The notes beneath the pieces were generated by a model that saw only the letters and a list, made by a program, of their open reading frames with translations, did no database searches and was not told where the DNA came from. Positions 7,711 to 17,433 of a stretch of 64,000 nt of DNA are shown here, piece by piece. The DNA lies in contig NZ_CP090177.1 in the NCBI RefSeq assembly GCF_042214795.1, positions 744,001 through 808,000 on the forward strand, written 5' to 3'. The position numbers were made by a program, and so were the translations under genes. Numbering within the stretch: the first letter of the stretch is position 1; each line of letters opens with the position of its first letter. The stretch comes from Arcobacter iocasae (GTDB lineage Bacteria; Campylobacterota; Campylobacteria; Campylobacterales; Arcobacteraceae).

Positions 7711-8865
7711 CTAGCTTAAAGCACTTACAAGATTTTTAAATTCTTCTCCTCTGTGCTTATATGAGGTAAATTGGTCCAAAGAAGCGGCTGCTGGTGAAAG
7801 CATTCCTATGCCATTTTCACAGAATAATTCATCAATTTTTTCAACTGCTTTATTTAAATATTTTAATGCAAAAACTTCAATTCCAAACTCATTTGCTAAT
7901 TGAAATATTTTTTCATCATTTGAGCCAATTGCAAAAATTGTTATATTATATTTTTTAATTTCTTCAAATAAAGGTTTTAAATTTGCACCCTTATCATCAC
8001 CACCTAAAATAAGATTTATTTTTTTATCTTTATATGATTTTAATGCATTTATCGTAGCATCAACATTTGTGGCTTTACTATCATCTATCCACAATCTATT
8101 TTTTTTATCAAAAAATTCTTCAACTTTGTGTTTGCCAACAACAAAAGAGTTTATAAGTTCATAATCTAATTTATCAAAAAGTATTTTACTACTTATTAGT
8201 GCCATTATTGAATCAAGTAAAAAAGGCTCTTTGAATTTTATTTTTTCTTTATCTATTCCAAACTCTTTACATAAGCAATCACTATTTTTATAAGTAATAA
8301 CACAAGCATCAGTTTTATAATCTTTGAACTCTTCTGGAATAATTGCAATTTCACTCTCTACCATAAAATCTAATGGCTTTAATTTTGCTTTTTTATACTC
8401 ATCAAAACTTCCATGCCAAGTAATATGATCTTCACTTATTGGAAGAAGTATATATATGTTTGGTTTTGCTTTATTTGTATAATAATTTGTAAATGAAGAA
8501 GTTTCTAGTATCCAAATATTTGCATCTTTATTTAACATTGCTAAAGGAGTTCCAATATTTCCACCACAAACACTACCTCTTTTTTCTAGCAAGTGTTGAG
8601 TCATTTCAGTAGTAGTAGTTTTTCCATTTGTTCCCGAAATCCAAATACTAAAAGGCATATTATCTGCAAATAAATCATATTCACTTATAATATTATTAGA
8701 ATTTTTAACCATATGATTAGAGGGCATTATTCCAGGGCTTACAATAGTAATATCATTTGAATATTTATCATAAGTGTCAAAATCACTATCATCATATAAT
8801 TTAACATCATCAAAAGCTTCTTCTATAGCTTTTGCAGTAAGTCCTTTACCTAAAACTCTAATCAT
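7711..8865 (-). CDS. murD: UDP-N-acetylmuramoyl-L-alanine:D-glutamate ligase
   Basis: Cytoplasmic peptidoglycan precursor ligase that adds D-Glu to UDP-MurNAc-L-Ala with ATP. The P-loop SGTNGKTTTTEM is at about residue 112, followed by the central-domain signature and the C-terminal domain (RLWIDDSKATNVDATINAL, LILGGDDKGANLKPL). At 384 residues it is shorter than the usual 430-450, a compact form I associate with this phylum. It lies 23 bp downstream of mraY, so mraY-murD form an operon. Confidence 0.93.
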   Translation of the reverse strand: MIRVLGKGLTAKAIEEAFDDVKLYDDSDFDTYDKYSNDITIVSPGIMPSNHMVKNSNNIISEYDLFADNMPFSIWISGTNGKTTTTEMTQHLLEKRGSVCGGNIGTPLAMLNKDANIWILETSSFTNYYTNKAKPNIYILLPISEDHITWHGSFDEYKKAKLKPLDFMVESEIAIIPEEFKDYKTDACVITYKNSDCLCKEFGIDKEKIKFKEPFLLDSIMALISSKILFDKLDYELINSFVVGKHKVEEFFDKKNRLWIDDSKATNVDATINALKSYKDKKINLILGGDDKGANLKPLFEEIKKYNITIFAIGSNDEKIFQLANEFGIEVFALKYLNKAVEKIDELFCENGIGMLSPAAASLDQFTSYKHRGEEFKNLVSALS

Positions 8866-8888
8866 ATTTTCCTCTATCTTAGATTTGT

Positions 8889-9950
8889 TTATCTAATTTT
8901 AAAACTTAATAGTGCAAAAAGATTTGCCATAAAAGCTATAATCCAAAATCTAACTATTATCTTATTCTCTTTCCAACCCTTGTGCTCAAAATGATGGTGA
9001 ATAGGAGCCATTAAAAAAACTCTTTTTTTCCTTAACTTAAATGAACCAACTTGTAATATTACAGATACAGTTTCTACTACAAAAATAAGACCAATAATTA
9101 AAAGTAGTATTTCACTTTTCCCTACTATTGCCATGTATCCCATAAATCCACCTAAAGGTAAAGAACCACTATCTCCCATAAATACCTCAGCAGGATGAGA
9201 GTTAAACCAAAGAAAAGCAATCAATGCACCTATCATAGAAGAACCTAATATTGCTAACTCTCCTGCCATTTTAATATTTGGAACAAGTAAATATGCACTA
9301 AAAATTGCATGTCCAGAGATATAAACAATTGTTGATAAAGTAAAAAATGAAATTATCGAAGGAACAGTTGCTAAACCATCAAGTCCATCAGTTAAGTTTA
9401 CAGCATTAGATGTCGAAACAATAACTAACATCCAAAAAATTATTGAATAAATGCCCATATCAAAAAGAGGTAACTTATAAAATGGAATATATAGTTCTGT
9501 AGTATGAGCATAATAATAAAGTGTAGCAGATACTATAAACGCACAGAAAAATTGTAATATAAGTTTAGCTCTAGCACTAAGTCCTGCTGAATTTTTTTGT
9601 TTGAAAATTTTTGATAAGTCATCTTGCATTCCAATTAAACAAAATAATACAAGTGTTAATAGTCCACCTACTACATAGAAGTTATTTAGTTTAACTGTTA
9701 GTAATGTTGCAATTATAGTTGAAAAAATAAATACAACTCCACCCATGGTAGGAGTTCCACATTTTATTTGATGAGATTCAGGAGCATACTCATATATAGG
9801 CTGATTTGCCTTTTTATTTTTCGCCCACTTTATGAATTTTGGCATTAAATACATAGTTAATAAAAAAGATATTAAAAAAGCAATTCCTGCACGAACTGTA
9901 ATATATTGAAAGATATTGATCTCGAGATGTCTATAGAACCAGTAAAACAA
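8889..9950 (-). CDS. mraY: Phospho-N-acetylmuramoyl-pentapeptide transferase
   Basis: Integral membrane enzyme that transfers phospho-MurNAc-pentapeptide to undecaprenyl phosphate, forming lipid I. The 353 residues contain about ten membrane segments and the family signatures GTPTMGG, NAVNLTDGLDGLATVPS, GDSGSLPLGG and the histidine motif APIHHHFEHKGW. Length is normal. It is divergent from gpmI; the 67-bp gap holds AT-rich -10-like boxes for both. Confidence 0.97.
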   Translation of the reverse strand: MFYWFYRHLEINIFQYITVRAGIAFLISFLLTMYLMPKFIKWAKNKKANQPIYEYAPESHQIKCGTPTMGGVVFIFSTIIATLLTVKLNNFYVVGGLLTLVLFCLIGMQDDLSKIFKQKNSAGLSARAKLILQFFCAFIVSATLYYYAHTTELYIPFYKLPLFDMGIYSIIFWMLVIVSTSNAVNLTDGLDGLATVPSIISFFTLSTIVYISGHAIFSAYLLVPNIKMAGELAILGSSMIGALIAFLWFNSHPAEVFMGDSGSLPLGGFMGYMAIVGKSEILLLIIGLIFVVETVSVILQVGSFKLRKKRVFLMAPIHHHFEHKGWKENKIIVRFWIIAFMANLFALLSFKIR

Positions 9951-10017
9951 ATTTAAACCTTCGTTTAGATATAATCTCCGGATTATAATATATTAATAAT
10001 TTTAAAAGGTTTAAATA

Positions 10018-11493
10018 ATGACAAATAAAACAATTCTAATCATAACAGATGGTATTGGTCATAATAATTCATCAAATTTCAATGCCCTAAAAAATGCAAA
10101 TACTCCAACTTATGATTATCTATTTAAAAATGTACCTTATTCTTTAATACATACTTATGGAACACATGTTGGTTTACCAGATGGCCAAATGGGAAATAGT
10201 GAAGTAGGACATATGAGTATAGGAAGTGGAAGAGTTTTATACCAAGATTTAGTAAAAGTTAATTTAGCAATCGAAAATGATACATTAAAAGATAATGAAC
10301 TTTTAAACTCAACAATTGAGAAATCAAATAATATTCATCTTATAGGATTAATTAGTGATGGTGGTGTTCACTCTCATATTAATCATGTAATAGCATTTGC
10401 CAAACTTTCTAAGAATCTAGGAAAAAAAGTATTTATACATATAATAACTGATGGTAGAGATGTTGCTCCTAATTGTGCTAAGAAATATATAAAAGACATA
10501 GAAAACATTTGCGATTATGATATTTCAATAGCTACTATTAGTGGAAGATATTATGCAATGGATAGAGACAATAGATGGGATAGAATAAAAAAAGCATATG
10601 ACGCGATTGCTCTAGGACTTCCAAAAACAGATAAAGATATAAATAACTATATTGAAGACTCTTATAATAATGATATTTTAGATGAATTTATTATTCCTGC
10701 ATCTTTAAATGATTATAGTGGATTTGAAGAAAATGATGGAGTTATCTTTTGTAACTTTAGAAGTGATAGAATGAGAGAGATGTCAAAGGCAATAGCTGAC
10801 AAAAACTTTTCTGAATTTCCAAGAGTTGAGAAAAATCTTAATATTGCAACAATTACTGAATATGACAAAAACTTCCCTCTTCCTGTGCTTTTTCCAAAAG
10901 AGACTCCAAAAAATACTTTAGCTGAAGTTATTTCAAATAATGGGCTTAAACAGCTGCACACAGCTGAAACAGAAAAATATGCCCATGTAACTTTTTTCTT
11001 TAATGGTGGATTGGAAGAGCCTTATTTAAATGAGACCAGAGTATTAATACCCTCACCCAATGTTACGACTTACGATTTACAACCGCAAATGAGTGCACCT
11101 GAAGTTGGAGTAGAAGTTAGACGAGCCATAGATGAAGAGTATGATTTTATTGTTGTAAACTTTGCAAATGGAGATATGGTAGGACACACAGGTATTTATG
11201 ATGCAGCAATCAAAGCTGTTGAAGCTGTTGATTTGGAACTTGGTAAAATAATAGAAAAAGCAAAAGAGAAAAACTATAGTATTGTTTTAACTTCAGATCA
11301 TGGAAATTGTGAAATGATGAGAAATGATAAAGGTGAAACCTTAACAAATCATACAGTAGGAGAAGTTTACTGCTTTGTTATATCTGACAAAGTAAAAGAG
11401 GTAAAAACAGGAAGTTTAAATAATATTGCACCAACGGTGTTAAAACTGATGAATCTTGATATTCCAAAAGAAATGGATGAAGCTTTAATATAA
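10018..11493 (+). CDS. gpmI: 2,3-bisphosphoglycerate-independent phosphoglycerate mutase
   Basis: Manganese-dependent enzyme interconverting 3- and 2-phosphoglycerate. The 491 residues show the alkaline-phosphatase fold signatures: LIITDGIGHN at the N-terminus, the phosphoserine loop GNSEVGHMSIGSGRV (about residue 60), HIITDGRDVAP, and the metal-binding C-terminal motifs VNFANGDMVGHTG and LTSDHGNCE. Length is slightly short of the usual 510. It is followed after 9 bp by an ABC ATPase gene. Confidence 0.97.
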   Translation: MTNKTILIITDGIGHNNSSNFNALKNANTPTYDYLFKNVPYSLIHTYGTHVGLPDGQMGNSEVGHMSIGSGRVLYQDLVKVNLAIENDTLKDNELLNSTIEKSNNIHLIGLISDGGVHSHINHVIAFAKLSKNLGKKVFIHIITDGRDVAPNCAKKYIKDIENICDYDISIATISGRYYAMDRDNRWDRIKKAYDAIALGLPKTDKDINNYIEDSYNNDILDEFIIPASLNDYSGFEENDGVIFCNFRSDRMREMSKAIADKNFSEFPRVEKNLNIATITEYDKNFPLPVLFPKETPKNTLAEVISNNGLKQLHTAETEKYAHVTFFFNGGLEEPYLNETRVLIPSPNVTTYDLQPQMSAPEVGVEVRRAIDEEYDFIVVNFANGDMVGHTGIYDAAIKAVEAVDLELGKIIEKAKEKNYSIVLTSDHGNCEMMRNDKGETLTNHTVGEVYCFVISDKVKEVKTGSLNNIAPTVLKLMNLDIPKEMDEALI

Positions 11494-11502
11494 GTTTATA
11501 AT

Positions 11503-12201
11503 ATGGCAAAAATTATAATTAATAAACTTCAAATTAAAAACAATGACAAAGAACTAGTTAATTTAAGTTTTGAAATAAATAAATCAATGGCATTAATAGG
11601 TGAAAGTGGAAGTGGGAAATCACTTACCCTTAAAGCCATTTTAAATCTTTTGCCATCAAATTTAGAATCTATTATTAATATAGAGCCTCTTAGTGAACTT
11701 GATAAAAAAAACATAGGTTTCATACCTCAAAACCCATTTACCTCTTTATCTCCAATGACAAAAATTTCTAAGCAGTTTTTTTGTGAAGATAGTAAAAAAC
11801 AAGAAGTATTAAAATTAGTTGGATTAAATGAATTTGTTTTAAATAGATTTCCTGCGCAATTAAGTGGAGGACAACTCCAAAGAGTTGTAATAGCAATTGC
11901 AATTAGCAAAAATCCAAAACTTTTATTACTAGATGAACCAACAACTGCACTTGATACAAAAAATAAAGAGATAATTCTAGAATTGCTAGAAAGTTTAATA
12001 AAAGAGTTAAGTTTAAAGATATTATATGTTACACATGATATATATTCAATAAAAAATTTATGTGAAGATATTATAATTTTAAAAAATGGTAAAATAATAG
12101 AAAGTGGTAAAACAAAAGATGTTTTATCTAATCCAAAAGATGAATATACGATTGAATTAATAAATTCAAACTTTACAAATAAAAAATTTAGGGAAGCATA
12201 A
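11503..12201 (+). CDS. ABC transporter ATP-binding protein, oligopeptide/nickel type
   Basis: Cytoplasmic ATPase of 232 residues with Walker A GESGSGKS (about residue 34), Q-loop IPQNPFTSLSP, signature LSGGQLQR, Walker B LLLLDEPT and the H-loop histidine in YVTHD. The Q-loop resembles the DppD/OppD/NikD group, but the C-terminal oligopeptide extension of that group is missing. No permease or binding protein is adjacent, so the substrate cannot be named. It overlaps the PBP1A start by 1 bp. Confidence 0.85.
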   Translation: MAKIIINKLQIKNNDKELVNLSFEINKSMALIGESGSGKSLTLKAILNLLPSNLESIINIEPLSELDKKNIGFIPQNPFTSLSPMTKISKQFFCEDSKKQEVLKLVGLNEFVLNRFPAQLSGGQLQRVVIAIAISKNPKLLLLDEPTTALDTKNKEIILELLESLIKELSLKILYVTHDIYSIKNLCEDIIILKNGKIIESGKTKDVLSNPKDEYTIELINSNFTNKKFREA

Positions 12202-14270
12202 TGATAAAATATATTTTAGGAATTATTACAATAATTGGACTGGCTGTTGCATCTTGGCTAGTTTACTTATATCTTAACTTAAGATTTGATATTGATAAAA
12301 TAGTTAATTATAAGCCCCCTTTGACAACTCAATTTTTTGATAAAAATGGTGAATTAGTAGCCAATATTTTTGAAAAAGAAAACAGACTTTATGTAGATTA
12401 TGAGGATATTCCACCAAGAGTAATTGAAGCACTATTAGCTATTGAAGATACTCAATTCTTTGAGCATGGAGGAGTAAACCTTGATGCTATAAGTAGAGCC
12501 TTGATAAAAGATATAAAAGCTGGAAAATTAGTTGAGGGAGCTAGTACACTAACCCAACAATTAGTCAAAACTGTTTTACTTACTAGAGAGAAAAAACTTA
12601 TAAGAAAAATAAAAGAAGCTCTACTTTCAATTAGAGTTGAACAAGTTCTAACAAAAGAACAAATTTTAGAGCGATATTTCAACCAAGTATATTTTGGTCA
12701 TGGATACTTTGGTATAAGAACAGCAGCACTTGGATATTTTAAAAAAGAACTTTACCAATTATCATTAAAAGAAATTGCAATATTAGTTGGTCTTCCAAAA
12801 GCTCCAAGTTTTTATGATCCAACTAGAAATCTAAAATTTTCACTTGCAAGAGCAAATCAAGTTGTAAATAGACTAAAAACTCTTGGCTGGATAAATCAAA
12901 GTGAATACCAAGAAGCTACGGATTCTGTACCAACTGTTTATAACCAAACCTTAACTAAAAACAAAGCTCCTTATATTGTTGATTATGCATTTAAAGAGTT
13001 GAGAAAAAATATTCCTAATATTAAAGAAGAGGGATATATTATTAATTTAACTATTGACTTAAAGGCACAAGAAATAGCAAGACAAGCTTTAAATCTTTCT
13101 TACAATAATATTATAAAAAGAGATCAGTACTTTAGATCTCAAGCTTTCAAAGGATTAGAAGTTTATCCTATGAGTTTAATAGAAGAGCAAGAAGCATTTA
13201 CAAAAACTTTAAATGGTGGATTAATTACAATTGAAAATAACACTGGTAAAATTCTAAGTTTAGTAGGTGGTGTAAATTATAGAGAGTCTTCATTTAACAG
13301 AGTTATACAAAGTCAAAGACAACCAGGAAGTGCTGTAAAACCATTTATTTATCAACAAGCTTTAGATTTAGGATATTCTCCTGCAAGTTATATTGCAGAT
13401 ATTTCTAGAACCTATGAATTTGAGGATGAAGAGACAAAAAAAGCAAATACTGAAAATCCTGATGTAAACGAATCAGATACACAAACAGAAGATACAACAA
13501 ATGAAGATACTAATAAAAAAAGATGGCAACCTAAGAATTATGAAGAAGATTATAAAGGACTAATTACATTAAGAGAAGCATTAGTTCACTCACGAAATCT
13601 TGCAACCATTAATTTAGTAAATGATATAGGTATTGATGTTATTTATAAAGGCTTAAAATCATATGGGTTTAATGATTTACCATTTGACTTATCAATTACT
13701 TTAGGAAGTTTTGGTGTTTCTCCAATGGAATTTTCACAAGCTTACTCTATGTTTTCAAATGATGGGATTCAAGTAAAACCTTATATTGTTAGTTCTATTA
13801 CAAATAGATATAAACAAACTGTTAACTTTGAACCAGAAGAAAAATTTATAACCTCTCCTGAACAAGCATATTTAATGACAACAATATTAGAAGATGTTGT
13901 AAAAAAAGGTACAGGAAGAATGGCTAATGTAGATGGAATTGAAATTGCAGGGAAAACAGGAACTTCAAATAACAATGTTGATGCATGGTTTTGTGGATAT
14001 ACACCTACTTTACAAACAATTGTTTGGTTTGGGAATGATGATAATAAACCTATGAGAAGAAGTGAAACGGGGGGAAGAGCTGCAGGACCAGCTTTTGCAT
14101 ACTTTTATAAAAACTATTTAAAACTTCATCCTGAAATTAAAAGAAACTTTACACAACCAGATAATGTTAAAACTACTACATTAAATGGTGAAAAAGAGTA
14201 CTACACAGAAACTTCAAAACTTCCATTAAACAAAACAAGACTTCTAGAAAAAAATCAAGTACAATTTTAA
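12201..14270 (+). CDS. mrcA: Class A penicillin-binding protein 1A
   Basis: Bifunctional peptidoglycan synthase anchored by one N-terminal membrane segment (about residues 3-25). The GT51 glycosyltransferase domain has AIEDTQFFEHGG and EGASTLTQQLVKTVLL; the transpeptidase domain has the catalytic SxxK (QPGSAVKPF), SRN and KTGT motifs. An acidic, Thr-rich insert follows the SxxK motif near residues 410-440. At 689 residues the length is typical. A bidirectional terminator separates it from glnA on the other strand. Confidence 0.95.
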   Translation: MIKYILGIITIIGLAVASWLVYLYLNLRFDIDKIVNYKPPLTTQFFDKNGELVANIFEKENRLYVDYEDIPPRVIEALLAIEDTQFFEHGGVNLDAISRALIKDIKAGKLVEGASTLTQQLVKTVLLTREKKLIRKIKEALLSIRVEQVLTKEQILERYFNQVYFGHGYFGIRTAALGYFKKELYQLSLKEIAILVGLPKAPSFYDPTRNLKFSLARANQVVNRLKTLGWINQSEYQEATDSVPTVYNQTLTKNKAPYIVDYAFKELRKNIPNIKEEGYIINLTIDLKAQEIARQALNLSYNNIIKRDQYFRSQAFKGLEVYPMSLIEEQEAFTKTLNGGLITIENNTGKILSLVGGVNYRESSFNRVIQSQRQPGSAVKPFIYQQALDLGYSPASYIADISRTYEFEDEETKKANTENPDVNESDTQTEDTTNEDTNKKRWQPKNYEEDYKGLITLREALVHSRNLATINLVNDIGIDVIYKGLKSYGFNDLPFDLSITLGSFGVSPMEFSQAYSMFSNDGIQVKPYIVSSITNRYKQTVNFEPEEKFITSPEQAYLMTTILEDVVKKGTGRMANVDGIEIAGKTGTSNNNVDAWFCGYTPTLQTIVWFGNDDNKPMRRSETGGRAAGPAFAYFYKNYLKLHPEIKRNFTQPDNVKTTTLNGEKEYYTETSKLPLNKTRLLEKNQVQF

Positions 14271-14281
14271 AAATTAAGCAT

Positions 14282-14312
14282 AAAAAAAGCTTGGCTAAAA
14301 AGCCAAGCTTTT
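14282..14312. terminator. Bidirectional terminator between PBP1A and glnA
   Basis: AAAAGCTTGGCT and AGCCAAGCTTTT pair as a 12-bp stem with a 4-nt A loop (about 14285-14312), with A and T runs on both sides. It serves the convergent PBP1A and glnA genes. Confidence 0.85.
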
Positions 14313-14335
14313 AAAAACTTATTCTTTTCTTCTTA

Positions 14336-15763
14336 TTAACAAGAATAAGTACTCATAAATTCAAACGCAGTTGGTCTAGCTTCATCAGGCCATACTTGAG
14401 TTTCAAATTTATAGTGTTGATAAGTATCTATCATATCTTGAGTAAATACAGGTTTTAAGAAATCATTATCTCTAATTAATGCTTCTAATGAACCTCTTAA
14501 TGTATGAGGCATTTGAGGAATTTTTCTTTCTCTAATTTCATCTAAAGGCATTTCAAATAAATCTTCATCCATTGGACCAATTGGTTCAACTTTATTTGCA
14601 ATTCCATCAAGTCCAGCCATTAACATTGCTGCAAATCCTAAATAAGGACAAGAAGTAGAATCAGGGAATCTCATTTCAATTCTAGTAGCTTTTTCACCTG
14701 CTCCATAAGGAACTCTACAAGAAGCTGATCTATTTTGAGAAGAGTAAGTTAAGATTGAAGGAGCTTCAAATCCTGGAATTAATCTTTTGTATGAGTTAGT
14801 TGATGGGTTAGTAAATGCAGCAACTGCTCTTGCGTGTTTAAAAATTCCACCAACATAATGTCTAGCTGTTTCAGAAAGGTTTCCATATTCACCCTCTTTG
14901 TAGAATAAATTTTTACCATCTTTCCAAATTGATTGGTGTACATGCATACCATTACCATTATCACCATAAAGTGGTTTTGGCATAAATGTACAAGTTTTAC
15001 CATTTAAGTGTGCAACCATTTTACAAACATATTTATATTTTTGAACATTGTCAGCAGCTTCAATCATATCACCAAATACTATACCAATTTCACCTTGAGC
15101 TTGAGCAACTTCGTGATGACCTAAAATAACTTCTAGTCCAACTTGTTCTAAAACTAACATCATCTCAGCTCTTAAGTCAACCATTGAATCTGTTGGTTGA
15201 ACTGGAAAATATCCACCTTTAGTTCTAGGTCTATGTCCAGTGTTTCCACCTTCGATTTCTCTTGCATCTGCCCAACAACCCTCTTCAGAATCAACTCTAT
15301 AATATGATTCATTAATATTATCAATAATTTTTACATCATCAAAAATAAAGAATTCATTTTCAGGTCCAAAATAAGCAACATCACCAACACCAGACTCAGT
15401 TAAATGAGTTAATGCTTTTTTAGCAATAGATCTTGGACATTTTTCATATATCTCACCTTTATAGATGTCAAAAACATCACAAATTACAATGATTGTTGAA
15501 TCTGCTGTAAAAGGATCTAAAAATGCAGTACCAACATCTGGTTTTAATAACATATCTGATTTATTAATTGGTTGCCATGCATCAACTGATGAACCATCAA
15601 AAGGTAAACCATTTGTTAAATTACCTTCATTTACAGCACTTAACATATAAGACAAATGATGCCACATACCTTTCATATCTGTAAATCTAAAATCTACAAA
15701 TTTTACTTCATTTTCTTCACAATATTTAAAAAACTCTTCTGTATTGTTAACAAATTTACCCAT
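14336..15763 (-). CDS. glnA: Glutamine synthetase type I
   Basis: Condenses ammonia with glutamate using ATP. The 475 residues include the GSI signatures FDGSSVDAWQ, the central catalytic core (FGPENEFFIFDD, VEVAQAQGEIG-like segment) and GNGMHVHQSIWKDGKNLF. At the position of the E. coli adenylylation tyrosine (NLYDLPPEE) this protein reads DLFEMPLDE, so Phe replaces Tyr and GlnE-type control is unlikely. H. pylori GlnA is also known to lack that site. It is monocistronic. Confidence 0.97.
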   Translation of the reverse strand: MGKFVNNTEEFFKYCEENEVKFVDFRFTDMKGMWHHLSYMLSAVNEGNLTNGLPFDGSSVDAWQPINKSDMLLKPDVGTAFLDPFTADSTIIVICDVFDIYKGEIYEKCPRSIAKKALTHLTESGVGDVAYFGPENEFFIFDDVKIIDNINESYYRVDSEEGCWADAREIEGGNTGHRPRTKGGYFPVQPTDSMVDLRAEMMLVLEQVGLEVILGHHEVAQAQGEIGIVFGDMIEAADNVQKYKYVCKMVAHLNGKTCTFMPKPLYGDNGNGMHVHQSIWKDGKNLFYKEGEYGNLSETARHYVGGIFKHARAVAAFTNPSTNSYKRLIPGFEAPSILTYSSQNRSASCRVPYGAGEKATRIEMRFPDSTSCPYLGFAAMLMAGLDGIANKVEPIGPMDEDLFEMPLDEIRERKIPQMPHTLRGSLEALIRDNDFLKPVFTQDMIDTYQHYKFETQVWPDEARPTAFEFMSTYSC

Positions 15764-15887
15764 ATATAATCTCCTGATATTTTGATTTAATATATCTTAT
15801 CAAAATTAAGTTTATAAATTCCCAAATTTTTGTATAAAAAATAAACATTTATTACATTAATTAAAAGATATTTTATAAAACATCTGG
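15764..15887. other. Gap between glnA and the PHP phosphatase gene
   Basis: AT-rich 124 bp holding the glnA ribosome-binding site and presumably its promoter. I see no gene and no clear NtrC-type site. Confidence 0.5.
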
Positions 15888-16670
15888 TTAAAAATTAACC
15901 AGCATTCTCTCTCTATTCTCAAATGTCGCTACTTTTGTAAAGCCAAAAGATTTCACATAGTTTATTACTTCTTCGTATTTAAAACCTACTTGTTCAAGAC
16001 TGTGAGCATCAGAACTTAATGTTATTGGAATATCAAGTTCATAAACCAATTCTAAAATATCTTTTGAAGGATAAATTTCTTTTATAGGTTTTCTTAATCC
16101 TGCTGCATTTACTTCTATTACCATCTCAGATTTTTTTATCTCTTTAAGAGCATTTTTTGCTATTATTTTTACATCTTTTTTTGGTAGATATTTAAATATT
16201 TTGATTAAATCAATATGCCCAATAATATCAAAGTGTTTTGATTTTGCAAGAGCTTCAACTGTATCAAAATAATCTTGCCAAATCTTATCAATATCACTAT
16301 TTTCATACTTCCCTATAAATTCTGGATTATCAAAACCCCAACCATCTAAAAAGTGTACAGAGCCTATAAGATAATCAACTTTAGCATTTAAAATCTCATC
16401 TAGCATTTTTATATTTTGCATAAAATCAACTTCATATGCCAACAATATTTTTATTTTATTTTTATATTTTTCTTGTAGTTTTTTAACTTCATTTTCATAA
16501 AAGTCTTTTTGAGAAATATCTAGTCTATATTTTTCATCAAAGTTCATAGGAGCATGTTCAGAAAAACCAAACTCATCAATTCCTAATTCAATTGCTCTTA
16601 ATACATACTCTTCCATTGTTCCCGTAGCATGGTTACAAAGTGTTGTATGGTTATGCAAATCTACTCTCAT
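15888..16670 (-). CDS. hisK: PHP-domain phosphatase, histidinol-phosphatase type
   Basis: Metal-dependent hydrolase of the PHP superfamily, 260 residues, probably dephosphorylating L-histidinol phosphate. The motifs are DLHNHTTLCNHATG at the N-terminus, EFGFSEHAP, YEVDFM, LIGSVHFLDGWGFDNPEF, GHIDLIKIF, EVNAAG and LSSDAHSLEQVG, all expected metal ligands of HisK/HisJ. It overlaps moaE by 4 bp, although its role is unrelated to molybdopterin. Substrate is inferred from family only. Confidence 0.8.
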   Translation of the reverse strand: MRVDLHNHTTLCNHATGTMEEYVLRAIELGIDEFGFSEHAPMNFDEKYRLDISQKDFYENEVKKLQEKYKNKIKILLAYEVDFMQNIKMLDEILNAKVDYLIGSVHFLDGWGFDNPEFIGKYENSDIDKIWQDYFDTVEALAKSKHFDIIGHIDLIKIFKYLPKKDVKIIAKNALKEIKKSEMVIEVNAAGLRKPIKEIYPSKDILELVYELDIPITLSSDAHSLEQVGFKYEEVINYVKSFGFTKVATFENRERMLVNF

Positions 16671-17119
16671 GCCAATATTCCTGAACCTTCTATTTTAGTG
16701 CTTCGATCAAGGGCATAAACTCTTTTACCATTTAAAATATCATATTTCCAAATAGGAGCAGACTTCTTAAAATCTTCCACAAACTCATCTATTAATTCTA
16801 GTGCAACTCTTCTTTTAGGAGAACAAACAGCTGCAATATATGAACTTTCATGATTTAGAACATCTCCCCTGCTATGAGCCATAAGTACAATTGCATTTAA
16901 AGACTTTGCTTTATCTTGCCAAGCGTTAAACCAATTATTTAAAATTGGCTCATAAATATCAAAAGATAAGCCTTCAATACCATCTTCATCTCTTACAACT
17001 CCCACAAAAGTAATAATTGCACCATAATTAGAATTTTTAAACTCTTCATGCCAAGTATTTGTAATATTTTCTACAGGTAAAGACCCATCAAAAAGTTGTA
17101 ATTTTCTATCATTATTCAT
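16667..17119 (-). CDS. moaE: Molybdopterin synthase catalytic subunit
   Basis: Large subunit of molybdopterin synthase, which inserts sulfur into cyclic pyranopterin monophosphate with MoaD. The 150 residues contain GAIITFVGVVRDEDG and the catalytic region AHSRGDVLNHESSYIAAVCSPKR, with PIWKYD near the C-terminus. It lies 29 bp after moaD and overlaps the PHP gene by 4 bp. The Mo cofactor supports respiratory enzymes common in this phylum. Confidence 0.93.
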   Translation of the reverse strand: MNNDRKLQLFDGSLPVENITNTWHEEFKNSNYGAIITFVGVVRDEDGIEGLSFDIYEPILNNWFNAWQDKAKSLNAIVLMAHSRGDVLNHESSYIAAVCSPKRRVALELIDEFVEDFKKSAPIWKYDILNGKRVYALDRSTKIEGSGILA

Positions 17120-17148
17120 TATTCATTATTCACTTTTCATTAAATTAT

Positions 17149-17370
17149 TCATCCACCACAAACAGGAGGCAATAAAGATACTTTATCTCCGCTATTTAGC
17201 TCAACATCTTTTGAACTAACCATCGTATCATTTACTGCAACTGCGCAGTTTTCAAGCCACTTAACCATATCTTGTTCATCTTTTAATATAACACTTAGCT
17301 CTGATAAATTTTTTATATCTAAAGTAAGTGGTTTTTTGTTAATTGGGCCTAGAAATTCTATAGTTACCAC
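17149..17370 (-). CDS. moaD: Molybdopterin synthase sulfur carrier subunit
   Basis: Ubiquitin-like sulfur carrier of 73 residues. It ends in VSLLPPVCGG; the C-terminal Gly-Gly is the site of thiocarboxylation. The beta-grasp fold is consistent with the conserved AVNDTMV and GDKVSLLPP segments. It is the first gene of moaD-moaE and is divergent from the mqnA-like gene. Confidence 0.92.
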   Translation of the reverse strand: MVTIEFLGPINKKPLTLDIKNLSELSVILKDEQDMVKWLENCAVAVNDTMVSSKDVELNSGDKVSLLPPVCGG

Positions 17371-17433
17371 TTTAACTCCTTTTTACTAATTTTTAATTAT
17401 TATATCAAAACTATTTTAAAGGAAAACAAATAA

